64,000 nt of DNA from Rhodospirillaceae bacterium (GTDB taxonomy: Bacteria > Pseudomonadota > Alphaproteobacteria > Rhodospirillales > Rhodospirillaceae): assembly GCA_029245025.1 (NCBI GenBank), contig JAQWQC010000006.1:496001-560000 (forward strand), in the 5' to 3' direction. Every line of letters begins with the position of its first letter. The first letter of the stretch is position 1. The position numbers and the translations under genes are program-made. Below are positions 1 to 9,538 of the stretch, piece after piece. The notes below the pieces were generated by a model. It was not told the origin of the DNA, did not search any database, and saw nothing but the letters and a program-made list of their open reading frames with translations.

Positions 1-130
1 CATGCACGGCGCTCACTTTAGACCCAGCGACGGTTATTGCACCCGCGGACCCTGCCGCGGGAAGAGCCTGCGCCCCTTCCCTATCAAAGTAGAGGGCGAC
101 AATGTTGTCGTCGTACAAGAGGGTGACTAG
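1..130 (+). CDS. C-terminal end of a Rieske-type [2Fe-2S] protein (partial)
   Basis: An open frame enters from the left edge (first full codon at 2) and ends at TAG 128-130. The 42 visible residues begin MHGAHFRPSDGYC and end in KVEGDNVVVVQEGD. An HGxxFR segment followed by a short loop with a GP motif and a LRPFPIKV strand is the usual end of Rieske ferredoxin domains, where the His would belong to the second cluster motif CPxH. The cysteine partners lie outside the window, so cluster binding cannot be confirmed. It is 89 bases before the acsA ATG on the same strand. The family call is from memory of Rieske C-termini; function is unknown. Confidence 0.5.
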   Translation, partial: MHGAHFRPSDGYCTRGPCRGKSLRPFPIKVEGDNVVVVQEGD

Positions 131-219
131 GCTGCATCGCCAGACAAGTGACACTGATCAATTGGCGCTGCTATGATCACTGATAAAACGAAGACCCGTA
201 AAATCAATTGGACACACCG

Positions 220-2160
<1,941 letters not shown>

Positions 2161-2217
2161 CGGCGGCGGATCAACTATGCGCTATCTGTTGCAGGCCTTA
2201 ATGGAGTATCGGCCCTT

Positions 2218-2526
2218 CTAGGTGGCGGTGGTCGCGAGATGCGACTCAATGGCCGCATAGCGCTCTAAGTTAAGTTCCGTGAGAATCTGACCGGCCTGAC
2301 GAGAGACCTCAGCGGTTTTGGATAAAATGGCGCGTTTCCCATGTAACCCAACCCTTTCTTTAAGGGCTGCTCCGAGATTAGCCAAGCCCGTCGCCCACAC
2401 AAATGGGACTTTGGTTCGAGTCCAGACACTGGCAATCGAGAGAAAGATATTGATCTCTTTGTCGAACAGATCAGGTGCCTCATAAGCTTAGGCTGGCCAG
2501 CTTAATGAACCGTTTAAGCCCGGCAT
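2218..2526 (-). pseudogene. Decayed small gene downstream of DUF1674
   Basis: On the minus strand, after the DUF1674 stop, a possible ATG at 2526 opens a frame that hits TAA at 2488-2490. A second open frame then runs to 2218 with natural-looking sequence (LFDKEINIFLSIASVW, LKERVGLHGKRAILSKTAE, LNLERYAAIESHL). An alternative frame between 2490 and 2520 reads GLKRFIKLASL, so one or two frameshifts would join the parts into one protein of about 100 residues. No ATG starts the longer part. I do not recognise the family. It could be a broken third gene of the short operon, or the breaks could be sequence errors. Confidence 0.35.
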
Positions 2527-2544
2527 CGTCCTGAAGGCACTAGC

Positions 2545-2724
2545 TTAGAAATCGGAACATCGACCTTTTTGTTCCCAATCCCCAAACCGGGTGGGCTCGG
2601 GTCCTTTCGGACCCCCAACCTCTTTACCAGTTTGGCCCTTAGGTTCACCTGAATCGTTGTTCGAATCTGGTTTCTCCGCTGGCTTCGACTTAGCTGGCGG
2701 CGATGTGGCGGCGTTATCTGACAT
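2545..2724 (-). CDS. DUF1674 / SDHAF4-family protein
   Basis: This 59-residue protein is easily missed because of its size. A disordered, Pro/Lys/Gly-rich N-terminus is followed by the family signature GPKGPEPTRFGDWEQKG and the C-terminal RCSDF. These are the hallmarks of DUF1674, the bacterial relatives of eukaryotic succinate dehydrogenase assembly factor 4, which helps the flavinylated SDHA subunit. That role in bacteria is inference. Its ATG (2722-2724) directly abuts the TAA (2725-2727) of the upstream membrane-peptide gene, so the two are probably translated from one message. Confidence 0.88.
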   Translation of the reverse strand: MSDNAATSPPAKSKPAEKPDSNNDSGEPKGQTGKEVGGPKGPEPTRFGDWEQKGRCSDF

Positions 2725-2908
2725 TTAGAAAGCTTTCGGACCCAACAAAAACCACAGGGTTAACCCAAGGAGCGGCCACAAAAGAATCAAAACGATCCGA
2801 AAAAACATTGGTACCTGTCGATGCGGTGCCCTGGATGATTTTGACGATCGCATACACATTGGCGATGAGAATTAGCAGTCCGAATAGACCGCCTACTTCA
2901 ATCCCCAT
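2725..2908 (-). CDS. PLDc_N-like small membrane protein, frameshifted at a homopolymer
   Basis: The frame from ATG 2908 (Shine-Dalgarno GGGAG just upstream) begins MGIEVGGLFGLLILIANVYA and goes on through KIIQGTASTGTNVF. After a run of six A (plus strand 2800-2805; six T in the mRNA) the same frame turns into unrelated sequence. Dropping one T restores RIVLILLWPLLG followed by WFLLGPKAF and a stop at 2725-2727. The corrected 60-residue product has two membrane helices and the layout of PLDc_N-type peptides, single-domain relatives of the cardiolipin synthase N-terminus. The break may be a sequencing error, a recent mutation, or slippage on the T run. It is upstream of and contiguous with the DUF1674 gene. 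Confidence 0.7.
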
Positions 2909-2968
2909 TGTAGAACTCCCTGTTGATTGGGTGTAAGGGACCCAATTCTACTCACTACACTGACAATG

Positions 2969-4402
2969 TCACTGGGCGGCTGCATCCAAAGGCAACAAAC
3001 TTTGTCCGAGCATACGCCCGAATGTCAGCGCCGGTGTGACGAGCATGCCCCCGCAAAAAGAACTACCCATCATCGCGCCTTGGCCCAAAGATTCTCCTGC
3101 GGCATAAAGCCCCGGAATGGGCGTGCCGTCATTTCTGATCACTTGCAGGCCGGTGTTGACCTTTAAGCCAACCGTGCTGGACACAGACATGGCTTGAGAG
3201 CGGATGGCATAGAACGGCCCGTCAGTAATTGGGCGAGGCATGTTTTGCCGACCGAGGGCATCCTGTCCTGAAGCTTGGCCATCGTTAAAAGTGTTTACCG
3301 TATTCTCTAACGCGTCAGTCGGCAGACCGGCTTTTTCAGACAAGGCGGCAATGCTGTCCGCGACATAAAACATTGGTTCGTCTTTTTCAGCGGCAGCTTG
3401 AATGTCGGCGGCACTAAAATCTGCAAATAGGGGCGGCGCGTCTTTGAGCGTTGTCGAATCAAACACGATCCAATGCCGCAGATTCGGCTGGTCCTGAATG
3501 GTGTGCTCGCGGACGTCGACGCTGGGCTCATCCTCTCGCATAAACCGCTGGCCGTGGACATTGACATAAATCTCCCACGGCATGCGGCGCTCCGGCCAAT
3601 GGATCTGACGGCACCGGACTTTGCTGGGCACATCGTAAGTCTGCATGATCACACCAAAGCTGGTCAGATAGTTCTCATGACCCCAGGCCGCACCACCTGC
3701 GCTCAAGCCTAGGTTCAGTCCGTCGCCAATGCAGTGTGGATAGGAGTGGTCGCCATATGCCGGGTGACCACTAAGCTCTTTGTACATGTCGCCATTAGCG
3801 ACGTAACCACCGGCCGCAATAATCACCGAACCCGCTGTATAAGCCACTTCGTCACTGTCTTCAGTTTTGGCGGCTACACCCGTAATCGTGCCGCTTTCGG
3901 ATTGAATAAGTTTGGTTACCCGCGTGTTGAGTTTGAGGGTGACTTTGCCACTGGCGACTACCGCTTCAAAAGGGGGTTTCAACACAGCCAAGATAGACTT
4001 ACCCAAATCTTCACCCCACACATAGCGGTTTATACTATAGGGCTCGTGGGCCTGACCTTTGACCGGATGGCCGGGCAGTGGCTTAAAGTTGATGGCCTCT
4101 AGCCAATCTAAAGTCTCAGCAGCATTGTCCACGGCCAAACCGGCAATCTCGCGGTCGGCTGTGTTTTTGGAGATGCGCATTATGTCGTCAATGTGCATCG
4201 CCGGGGTGTCTTCAAAGCCCTTCTCTTTTTGGAGCCGGGTTCCGGCAGCGCTCATTTGACCTGAGCTGAGGTGCAGGGTGCCGCCAATCTCCGGCGCTGC
4301 ATCGAGCACCAGAACCTTGTCACTTCGCCCCGCTGCAAAAATCGCCGCTGGCATTCCCGCTGTGCCTGCTCCGATGATAATGAGGTCCCAGTCTTGGCTC
4401 AT
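2969..4402 (-). CDS. FAD-dependent oxidoreductase, fumarate reductase / ketosteroid dehydrogenase flavoprotein family
   Basis: Predicted 477-residue soluble flavoprotein. An N-terminal dinucleotide-binding site LIIIGAGTAGMPAA (about residues 7-20) is followed by a capping domain (IYVNVHGQRFMRED), and the C-terminus has the family FAD contact GLYAAGESLGQG and CGGMLVTPALTFGRMLG. These features place it with succinate dehydrogenase/fumarate reductase-like flavoproteins such as 3-ketosteroid dehydrogenases and tricarballylate dehydrogenase; the substrate is unknown. I chose ATG 4402 over 4432 because AGGAGA lies 7 bases upstream of it. It is divergent from a pair of hydrolase genes, which may act in the same catabolic route (inference). 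Confidence 0.82.
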   Translation of the reverse strand: MSQDWDLIIIGAGTAGMPAAIFAAGRSDKVLVLDAAPEIGGTLHLSSGQMSAAGTRLQKEKGFEDTPAMHIDDIMRISKNTADREIAGLAVDNAAETLDWLEAINFKPLPGHPVKGQAHEPYSINRYVWGEDLGKSILAVLKPPFEAVVASGKVTLKLNTRVTKLIQSESGTITGVAAKTEDSDEVAYTAGSVIIAAGGYVANGDMYKELSGHPAYGDHSYPHCIGDGLNLGLSAGGAAWGHENYLTSFGVIMQTYDVPSKVRCRQIHWPERRMPWEIYVNVHGQRFMREDEPSVDVREHTIQDQPNLRHWIVFDSTTLKDAPPLFADFSAADIQAAAEKDEPMFYVADSIAALSEKAGLPTDALENTVNTFNDGQASGQDALGRQNMPRPITDGPFYAIRSQAMSVSSTVGLKVNTGLQVIRNDGTPIPGLYAAGESLGQGAMMGSSFCGGMLVTPALTFGRMLGQSLLPLDAAAQ

Positions 4403-4550
4403 CTGTGTCTCCTGATCTTTGTTTGTCGGCAATCATAGCAGCGGAATTTTATCCGTCACGTATCCGCTGGCGGATAGTCCCTGTCCGAACGATGGTGGGC
4501 GCGCCCTTTTTGTGCTTGACCAAACCGTGCTGCCGACCGACCGTCGACCC

Positions 4551-5369
4551 ATGACATCACCTCAAGCGGTTCGCCGCCAATATGTTGATGGCCGGTTTGG
4601 CCAAATCCACCTTCGGGTGGCGAAGCCGGACTCTGGTTCGGAGCGATTGCCTCTGTTGTGCTTTCACATGAGTCCCAACTCCAGTCGCATTTATCAGACG
4701 TTTCTGGGCCATATGGGATGCGATAGGTTGGCGGTCGCGCCAGACACACCTGGTTTTGGTGAGTCAGATCCGCCACCCTCAAAGCCATCAATTTCAGATT
4801 ATGCAGCGGCGATGACCGATGTCTTGGATGCGCTCGAACTCAAGCAGGTTGATGTGATGGGCTACCACACAGGATCTGAAACCTGTGTCGAATTAGCCCT
4901 GCAGCAGCCCCAACGAGTGCGGAAACTTGTGCTGACGTCAGCGCCCATTTTTAGTGACGAAGAACTGGATGAATTTCGCAACCACTACGCAAAGCCAGAG
5001 CTCAGTGAAGACGGCAGCCATGTGGCCGAGAAATGGAGGTCCCATTTGTACTGGGCCGGTCCCGGTTGGACGATGGACCATGTTGGTGTGCAGTTTGCCG
5101 ATGCTATGCGCCGACCCGACATTTCTTGGTGGGGGCACAGCGCCGCATTTGATTTTCCCATGAAGGATAAGTTGGCGCAGGTGCCCCAGCCGGTCCTGGT
5201 GTTCAATCCCAATGATGACCTGGTTGAGCATTCACGGCGGGCAGACGGCATCATGCAGAATGGCCGTATTCATGAATTGCCCGATTGGGGCCACGGTTAT
5301 CTGGATTTACACACAGATAAAGCCTGTAGGCTTGTGCGCGAATTTCTCGATGGGGAGGGCGGTGTATGA
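4551..5369 (+). CDS. Alpha/beta-hydrolase with GYHTG nucleophile elbow (copy 1)
   Basis: 272-residue alpha/beta-hydrolase. Visible are an oxyanion-side motif FHMSPNSS (residues 38-45), a strand-4 motif DTPGFGESDPP, and the nucleophile elbow GYHTG at residues 104-108, where the usual GxSxG Ser is His106. A candidate acid Asp in NPNDDL and the C-terminal His in WGHGYLD are still present. A longer open frame starts at 4419, but ATG 4551 aligns with the start of the downstream paralogue (both reach YVDGRFGQIH within a few residues). Its stop overlaps the next gene's ATG by four bases, so translational coupling is likely. The reaction is unknown; without Ser it may be a non-classical hydrolase or lyase. 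Confidence 0.85.
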   Translation: MTSPQAVRRQYVDGRFGQIHLRVAKPDSGSERLPLLCFHMSPNSSRIYQTFLGHMGCDRLAVAPDTPGFGESDPPPSKPSISDYAAAMTDVLDALELKQVDVMGYHTGSETCVELALQQPQRVRKLVLTSAPIFSDEELDEFRNHYAKPELSEDGSHVAEKWRSHLYWAGPGWTMDHVGVQFADAMRRPDISWWGHSAAFDFPMKDKLAQVPQPVLVFNPNDDLVEHSRRADGIMQNGRIHELPDWGHGYLDLHTDKACRLVREFLDGEGGV

Positions 5370-6178
5370 CCGGTGTTACCATTCGAAAAGGATATGTTGA
5401 TGGTCGTTTCGGTCAGATTCATTATCGCACTGCGCAACCGGAAATAGAGGCGGCAGCGCGACCGTTGATCTGTTTTCACATGAGCCCCTACTCGAGCATT
5501 ATCTACGAGCGCTTTCTCGGGGAGATTGGACGCGACCGTGTGGCCATTGCCATGGACACGCCCGGATTCGGTGAGTCTGATCCGCCGCCTAAGCCACCAG
5601 AGATTTCTGACTATGCTGGTGCGGCCGCTGACCTTTTGTCAGCCTTAGACCTCACCTCAGTTGACCTCATGGGTTATCACACCGGCTCAAAGGTAGCGGT
5701 CGAAGCGGCGATCCAAAACCCAGATCGTATCCATCGTGTAGTTATGGTCTCAGCTCCCATGTACACGGATGAAGAATTGGCAGAGGCCAAGCGACTTTAT
5801 GGGCCGGAGCCCCTCAAGGAGGATGGCTCACACGTCCAGGCCTGGTGGCAGTCGGCGGTCCGATGGAGCATGGATGGTCGTTCACTCGATGATATTGGCC
5901 GGGTGTTTTGGGCCAGGTTGCTCAATCCATCTATTTCTTGGTGGGGGCACAATGCTGCCTTTGCCTATGACAGTCCGGCGAGTATTCCCAAGGTTCAGAA
6001 ACCGATTCTGGTTCTAAGACCCGAAGATGACGTGTGGGAGCGCACGGTCCGCGCCAAAGGGTCCTTGACCCATCCGGATAGTCGTATCCATGACCTCCCC
6101 GGATGGAGTCACGGTTTCCTCGACCTCAAGACACAAGAAGCCGCCGTCATAGTGCGAGACTTCCTTGATCAAGCCTAA
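5366..6178 (+). CDS. Alpha/beta-hydrolase with GYHTG nucleophile elbow (copy 2)
   Basis: 270-residue paralogue of the preceding gene; the tandem pair clearly arose by duplication. Shared landmarks are YVDGRFGQIH near the N-terminus, CFHMSPYSS, DTPGFGESDPPP, the elbow GYHTGS with His105 replacing the catalytic Ser, NPSISWWGHNAAF in the cap or late core, and GWSHGFLDL carrying the catalytic-type His. The start ATG overlaps the upstream stop (ATGA). The substitution is retained in both copies, which argues for function rather than decay. No membrane segment or signal peptide is seen, so it is cytoplasmic. Substrate unknown. Confidence 0.85.
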   Translation: MTGVTIRKGYVDGRFGQIHYRTAQPEIEAAARPLICFHMSPYSSIIYERFLGEIGRDRVAIAMDTPGFGESDPPPKPPEISDYAGAAADLLSALDLTSVDLMGYHTGSKVAVEAAIQNPDRIHRVVMVSAPMYTDEELAEAKRLYGPEPLKEDGSHVQAWWQSAVRWSMDGRSLDDIGRVFWARLLNPSISWWGHNAAFAYDSPASIPKVQKPILVLRPEDDVWERTVRAKGSLTHPDSRIHDLPGWSHGFLDLKTQEAAVIVRDFLDQA

Positions 6179-6222
6179 AGGCTTACAACCCTTTTCACCC
6201 ACCAGAACACGTAGAGACCACA

Positions 6223-7023
6223 ATGAGACTGCTTGCCGTCGCGACCATGATTTTACTCGCCCCATTTGCGGCGCAGGCTGAACAGGCCTCCATCGGTGAA
6301 GAGGCGTTGGCCAACCTTCAGGGTAAGACCATTCTGCTTGCTGGAGCGACGGGCAATAACGGGCGTTACATTCTTAAGCGCCTAGATGAGCTGGGCCTGA
6401 ACGTACGGCCTATGAGCCGTGATATTGAAGACGCCGCTGAGGAATTCGGAAGCCAATATGATTGGGTGGAAGCTGACGTGACCAAACCCGATACACTCAC
6501 TAAAGCGGTAGAGGGTGTTGATGTTGTTATCTCAGCTGTTGCGACGGCTTGGCCTATTGGCAGCAATCGATCTGAAAAAGTTGACTACGAAGGCACAATA
6601 AATCTGTCCAAAGCGGCCAAAGCGGCCGGGGCAACGCGATTTGTTATCATCACGTCGTCCTCGTCTGGAAAAACGGTGACTGCTCGCATTCTCAACACAA
6701 TTGGCGGCAATGTTTTAATCTGGAAGAGTAAGGCTGAGCAGGCACTGGTCAGCTCTGGTCTTGATTACGTTGTCGTCGGACCGGCGGGTATAGATGACCG
6801 CCCCGGGGGCGCGGAAGCTATTAATCTAATCCCCCGCAGTGATTATGTTGCAGGTATGTTTATTGGCCGTGAAGATTTGGCGGCGGTGACAATAGCCGCG
6901 GCTGGGCGAGCAGATGCTAGCAGTCGCGTGTTCACGGCGACCAATGCTGAAGGCCCAGCATCCGATGCTTGGCTTGGTCATTTCGCTGAGTTGCCGACCG
7001 AACTCAACCGGCCCGAAAATTAG
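6223..7023 (+). CDS. Secreted NAD(P)-binding Rossmann-fold protein (atypical SDR)
   Basis: 266 residues beginning with a convincing signal peptide (MRLLAVATMILLAPFAAQA, cleavage near residue 19). An atypical SDR fold follows: the dinucleotide motif GATGNNG at 41-47, an acidic loop ADVTKPDTL after strand 3, and GVDVVISAVAT. The region resembles the NAD(P)H-binding / NmrA-like group, and VIITSSSSGK sits where the active-site Ser would be; a YxxxK pair is not obvious. A signal peptide on a cofactor-dependent Rossmann protein is unusual because NAD(P) is scarce in the periplasm. The start has only a weak ribosome site. It sits between the hydrolase pair and rsmB, with no clear shared pathway. Confidence 0.75.
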   Translation: MRLLAVATMILLAPFAAQAEQASIGEEALANLQGKTILLAGATGNNGRYILKRLDELGLNVRPMSRDIEDAAEEFGSQYDWVEADVTKPDTLTKAVEGVDVVISAVATAWPIGSNRSEKVDYEGTINLSKAAKAAGATRFVIITSSSSGKTVTARILNTIGGNVLIWKSKAEQALVSSGLDYVVVGPAGIDDRPGGAEAINLIPRSDYVAGMFIGREDLAAVTIAAAGRADASSRVFTATNAEGPASDAWLGHFAELPTELNRPEN

Positions 7024-7032
7024 ACCTGCCCT

Positions 7033-8355
7033 ATGAGCCGTCGCCACTCAGACTCAATAGATAAAACCGACACTCTTGCCCCGCGGGCTGCAGCTTTAAC
7101 TCTGCTAACCGGCGCGGTGCGTGAAGGTAAATCTGTTGAAATGCGCTTCCAAAAAATAGCTGGGAGACTGCAGCCGCGGGATAGGGCTTTCGTTCGTAAT
7201 TTAGTGGCGACCACGTTGCGCCGTCTTGGCCAAATCGATTCTGTTCTAAAAAGTTTCACAACGCGCACCCCCCAGGCGCAAGTTGAAGACATACTACGGC
7301 TAGGCACCGCGCAGATACTTTTTTTAGAAACCGCACCACATGCTGCCGTCGATACATCGGTGGGACTGGTCAGGCGGGTCCGTCAGCCGCGTTTAACCGG
7401 ACTAACAAACGCTGTGCTGCGCAAGGTTGTCACAAAGGGGCAAGACATCATCACTGACCAAAATTGGCCTCGATTGAATACACCTGGCTGGCTATGGGAC
7501 GGTTGGACCAAGGCCTATAGTGAAACAACAGCACACCGCATCGGGGAGGCGCATTTGGCGGAGGCGCCCCTTGATCTCACCGTCAAGGACCCCGCATTCG
7601 CCGATGCATGGGCGGCGGACTTAGATGCAGAGCTGCTCTCAACAGGGACTTTGCGGCGGACTACGTCGGGTCTTGTGCAAGAGCTTCCTGGTTTTGCGGA
7701 TGGCGCGTGGTGGGTACAAGATGCCGCTGCGGCCCTCCCCGCCCGTATCTTGATAAACGCGATGGACAGCCAGGCAAATCGGCGGGTAGCTGATTTGTGT
7801 TCAGCACCCGGCGGCAAGACTCTTCAATTGGTCGCTGCTGGATGCGACGTCACGTCCCTTGACTCCTCCGAGGTCCGGCTGGCGCGGGTCCAAGAGAATC
7901 TCGATCGCACGGCCCTTAAGGCTAACGTTGTCCACGCTGACGTGATGCGTTGGACTCCGCCCAAGCCGTTTGATGCGGTGTTGCTTGATGCGCCGTGCTC
8001 TGCAACAGGAACGCTCCGCCGGCATCCCGATCTCGGATACCTCAAGAAGCGGCGTGATGTTGTATCCTATCCCGAAACACAACGGTCTTTGCTTAAGCGC
8101 GCAGCGGAGTTTCTCGCTCCGGGTGGTGTGTTGGTATACGCTGTCTGTTCTTTAGAGCCTGAAGAAGGCCAAGGCGTCGTCGATGCACTTCTGAAAACGT
8201 CAAAACTATCCCGTGTGCCCATTGACCCAGCGCCATTGGGGATTGATCCAAATTGGATCGACGGTGCGGGCGCTTTGCGGACGCTGCCGTACTACTGGCA
8301 AAAACGTGGGGGTCTTGATGGGTTTTATGCCGCTCTGTTGAAAAAGAACGCCTAA
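7033..8355 (+). CDS. rsmB: 16S rRNA (cytosine-967-C5)-methyltransferase RsmB
   Basis: 440-residue cytoplasmic RNA methyltransferase. The N-terminal NusB-like RNA-binding domain (about 10-150) contains AALTLLTGAVREG and LGTAQILFLE. The SAM-binding domain has SAPGGKT at 257-263. The two catalytic cysteines expected in this family are seen in DAPCSATGTLRRHPD (Cys322) and YAVCSLEPEEG (Cys372). Length and domain order match RsmB/Fmu. It begins 9 bases after the secreted SDR gene. In related bacteria DUF1674 genes are often near rsmB; here one lies 4 kb away. Confidence 0.93.
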   Translation: MSRRHSDSIDKTDTLAPRAAALTLLTGAVREGKSVEMRFQKIAGRLQPRDRAFVRNLVATTLRRLGQIDSVLKSFTTRTPQAQVEDILRLGTAQILFLETAPHAAVDTSVGLVRRVRQPRLTGLTNAVLRKVVTKGQDIITDQNWPRLNTPGWLWDGWTKAYSETTAHRIGEAHLAEAPLDLTVKDPAFADAWAADLDAELLSTGTLRRTTSGLVQELPGFADGAWWVQDAAAALPARILINAMDSQANRRVADLCSAPGGKTLQLVAAGCDVTSLDSSEVRLARVQENLDRTALKANVVHADVMRWTPPKPFDAVLLDAPCSATGTLRRHPDLGYLKKRRDVVSYPETQRSLLKRAAEFLAPGGVLVYAVCSLEPEEGQGVVDALLKTSKLSRVPIDPAPLGIDPNWIDGAGALRTLPYYWQKRGGLDGFYAALLKKNA

Positions 8356-8495
8356 GCCTGTTCGACAAAGCGGTGTTCCAATGCGTCGCGAGACTCATTT
8401 GTTAAACCCCATGTCTCGTTAAGATATTCGTCGGCGTGCTCTTCACTAAAGGCCCGCAAAATATGGCACTCCATTTTAACGGTGGGAATCGCCAT
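8352..8495 (-). CDS. Possible 47-residue protein of unknown function
   Basis: A minus-strand frame from ATG 8495 to a stop that overlaps the 3' end of rsmB by four bases. It follows the LegB-type gene by 17 bases. The composition (VKMECHILRAFSEEHADEYL, NESRDALEHRFVEQA) is charged and helix-like, unlike noncoding sequence, and it fills the gap almost exactly. There is no strong ribosome site and I know no family. It could be a real short tail gene of the glycan operon, or chance. Confidence 0.3.
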   Translation of the reverse strand: MAIPTVKMECHILRAFSEEHADEYLNETWGLTNESRDALEHRFVEQA

Positions 8496-8512
8496 GACAG
8501 CAAGACCCCATT

Positions 8513-9538
8513 CTAAATGTTGTATTGATCTGCCTTGTATAGGGCTTGGTGGGCAGGGTCTGAGAACCAACTGATGGTTTTTTCCAGGCCGCGTTTGAGT
8601 CCCTCGCGCCCGCTGTGTGTGGGGGTCCACCCAAACAATGTTTTTGCCTTTTCGTTAGATGCCCTCAGGCGTTCAACTTCAGAGGCATCGGGTCGCACAC
8701 GTTGATCGTCTGTAACGATTTCAATGTTGGCGTCCATGATCTCCCGGATCAGGTCCACCGTATCTGCCATAGAGATTTCAAAACCCGACCCCAGGTTTAC
8801 GACTTGGCCAACTGCATGGTCGCATGCTGCCATGGCGATAAATCCGGCAACCGTATCGTCGACGTAACTGAGGTCGCGGGTTGGATGGAGCGTTCCAAGT
8901 TTGATCTGTTTCTTGCCGGCTAGAATTTGCGTGATGACCGTGGGGATGATTGCCCGTGCCGATTGCCGTGGACCGTACGTGTTAAACGGTCGGATCACAC
9001 TGACTGGCGTACTGAATGCGCGGTGATAAGAGAGCGCAATCTGATCCGCACCTATTTTGGAGGCAGAATAAGGTGACTGACTCTGCAACGGATGATCTTC
9101 GGTGATTGGAACAAACTGTGCCGTACCGTACACCTCCGACGTTGATGTTGAAATTATGCGTGAGGCACCGAAATCGTGCGCCGCTTGCACCACATTCAAT
9201 GTTCCGAAAACATTAGTCTCTACATAAGCCGCGGGTGAATGATAGCTGTAGGGTATTGATATGAGCGCGGCGAGGTGGAGCACCGTGTCACAGCCTTTCA
9301 ACGCCGTTTGAACACCGTGAAGATCGCGGACGTCGCCAGCAAACACGTCTACGTTTTTACGCACCTCTGATGGGCTATGATCAAGCCATCCCCAAGAATT
9401 GAAACTGTTGTACTGAACAAAGGCGCGAACATTATGTCCGGCGGTGACAAGGGCGTCAGTCAGATGTGATCCGATAAATCCGTCGGCACCTGTCACCAAG
9501 ACCTTCCCCAGGTTGGGTTTCTGGTCAGCCATTTTCAT
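8513..9538 (-). CDS. legB: LegB-type NAD-dependent sugar 4,6-dehydratase
   Basis: 341-residue extended SDR. The Rossmann motif GADGFIG lies at 17-23, the catalytic Tyr157 and Lys161 in SPYSASKIGAD, and the Ser/Thr site in STSTSEVYGTAQF. The stretches FVQYNSFNSWGWLDH, HLAALISIPYSYHSP and the C-terminal LYKADQYNI are features I associate with LegB, the nucleotide-GlcNAc 4,6-dehydratase of legionaminic/bacillosamine-type sugar synthesis. The product would be a 4-keto-6-deoxy N-acetyl sugar. No LegC aminotransferase or LegI synthase is seen in this window, so the final sugar is not certain. An in-frame ATG at 9532 is an alternative start. The start overlaps the upstream methyltransferase gene. 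Confidence 0.85.
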   Translation of the reverse strand: MKMADQKPNLGKVLVTGADGFIGSHLTDALVTAGHNVRAFVQYNSFNSWGWLDHSPSEVRKNVDVFAGDVRDLHGVQTALKGCDTVLHLAALISIPYSYHSPAAYVETNVFGTLNVVQAAHDFGASRIISTSTSEVYGTAQFVPITEDHPLQSQSPYSASKIGADQIALSYHRAFSTPVSVIRPFNTYGPRQSARAIIPTVITQILAGKKQIKLGTLHPTRDLSYVDDTVAGFIAMAACDHAVGQVVNLGSGFEISMADTVDLIREIMDANIEIVTDDQRVRPDASEVERLRASNEKAKTLFGWTPTHSGREGLKRGLEKTISWFSDPAHQALYKADQYNI

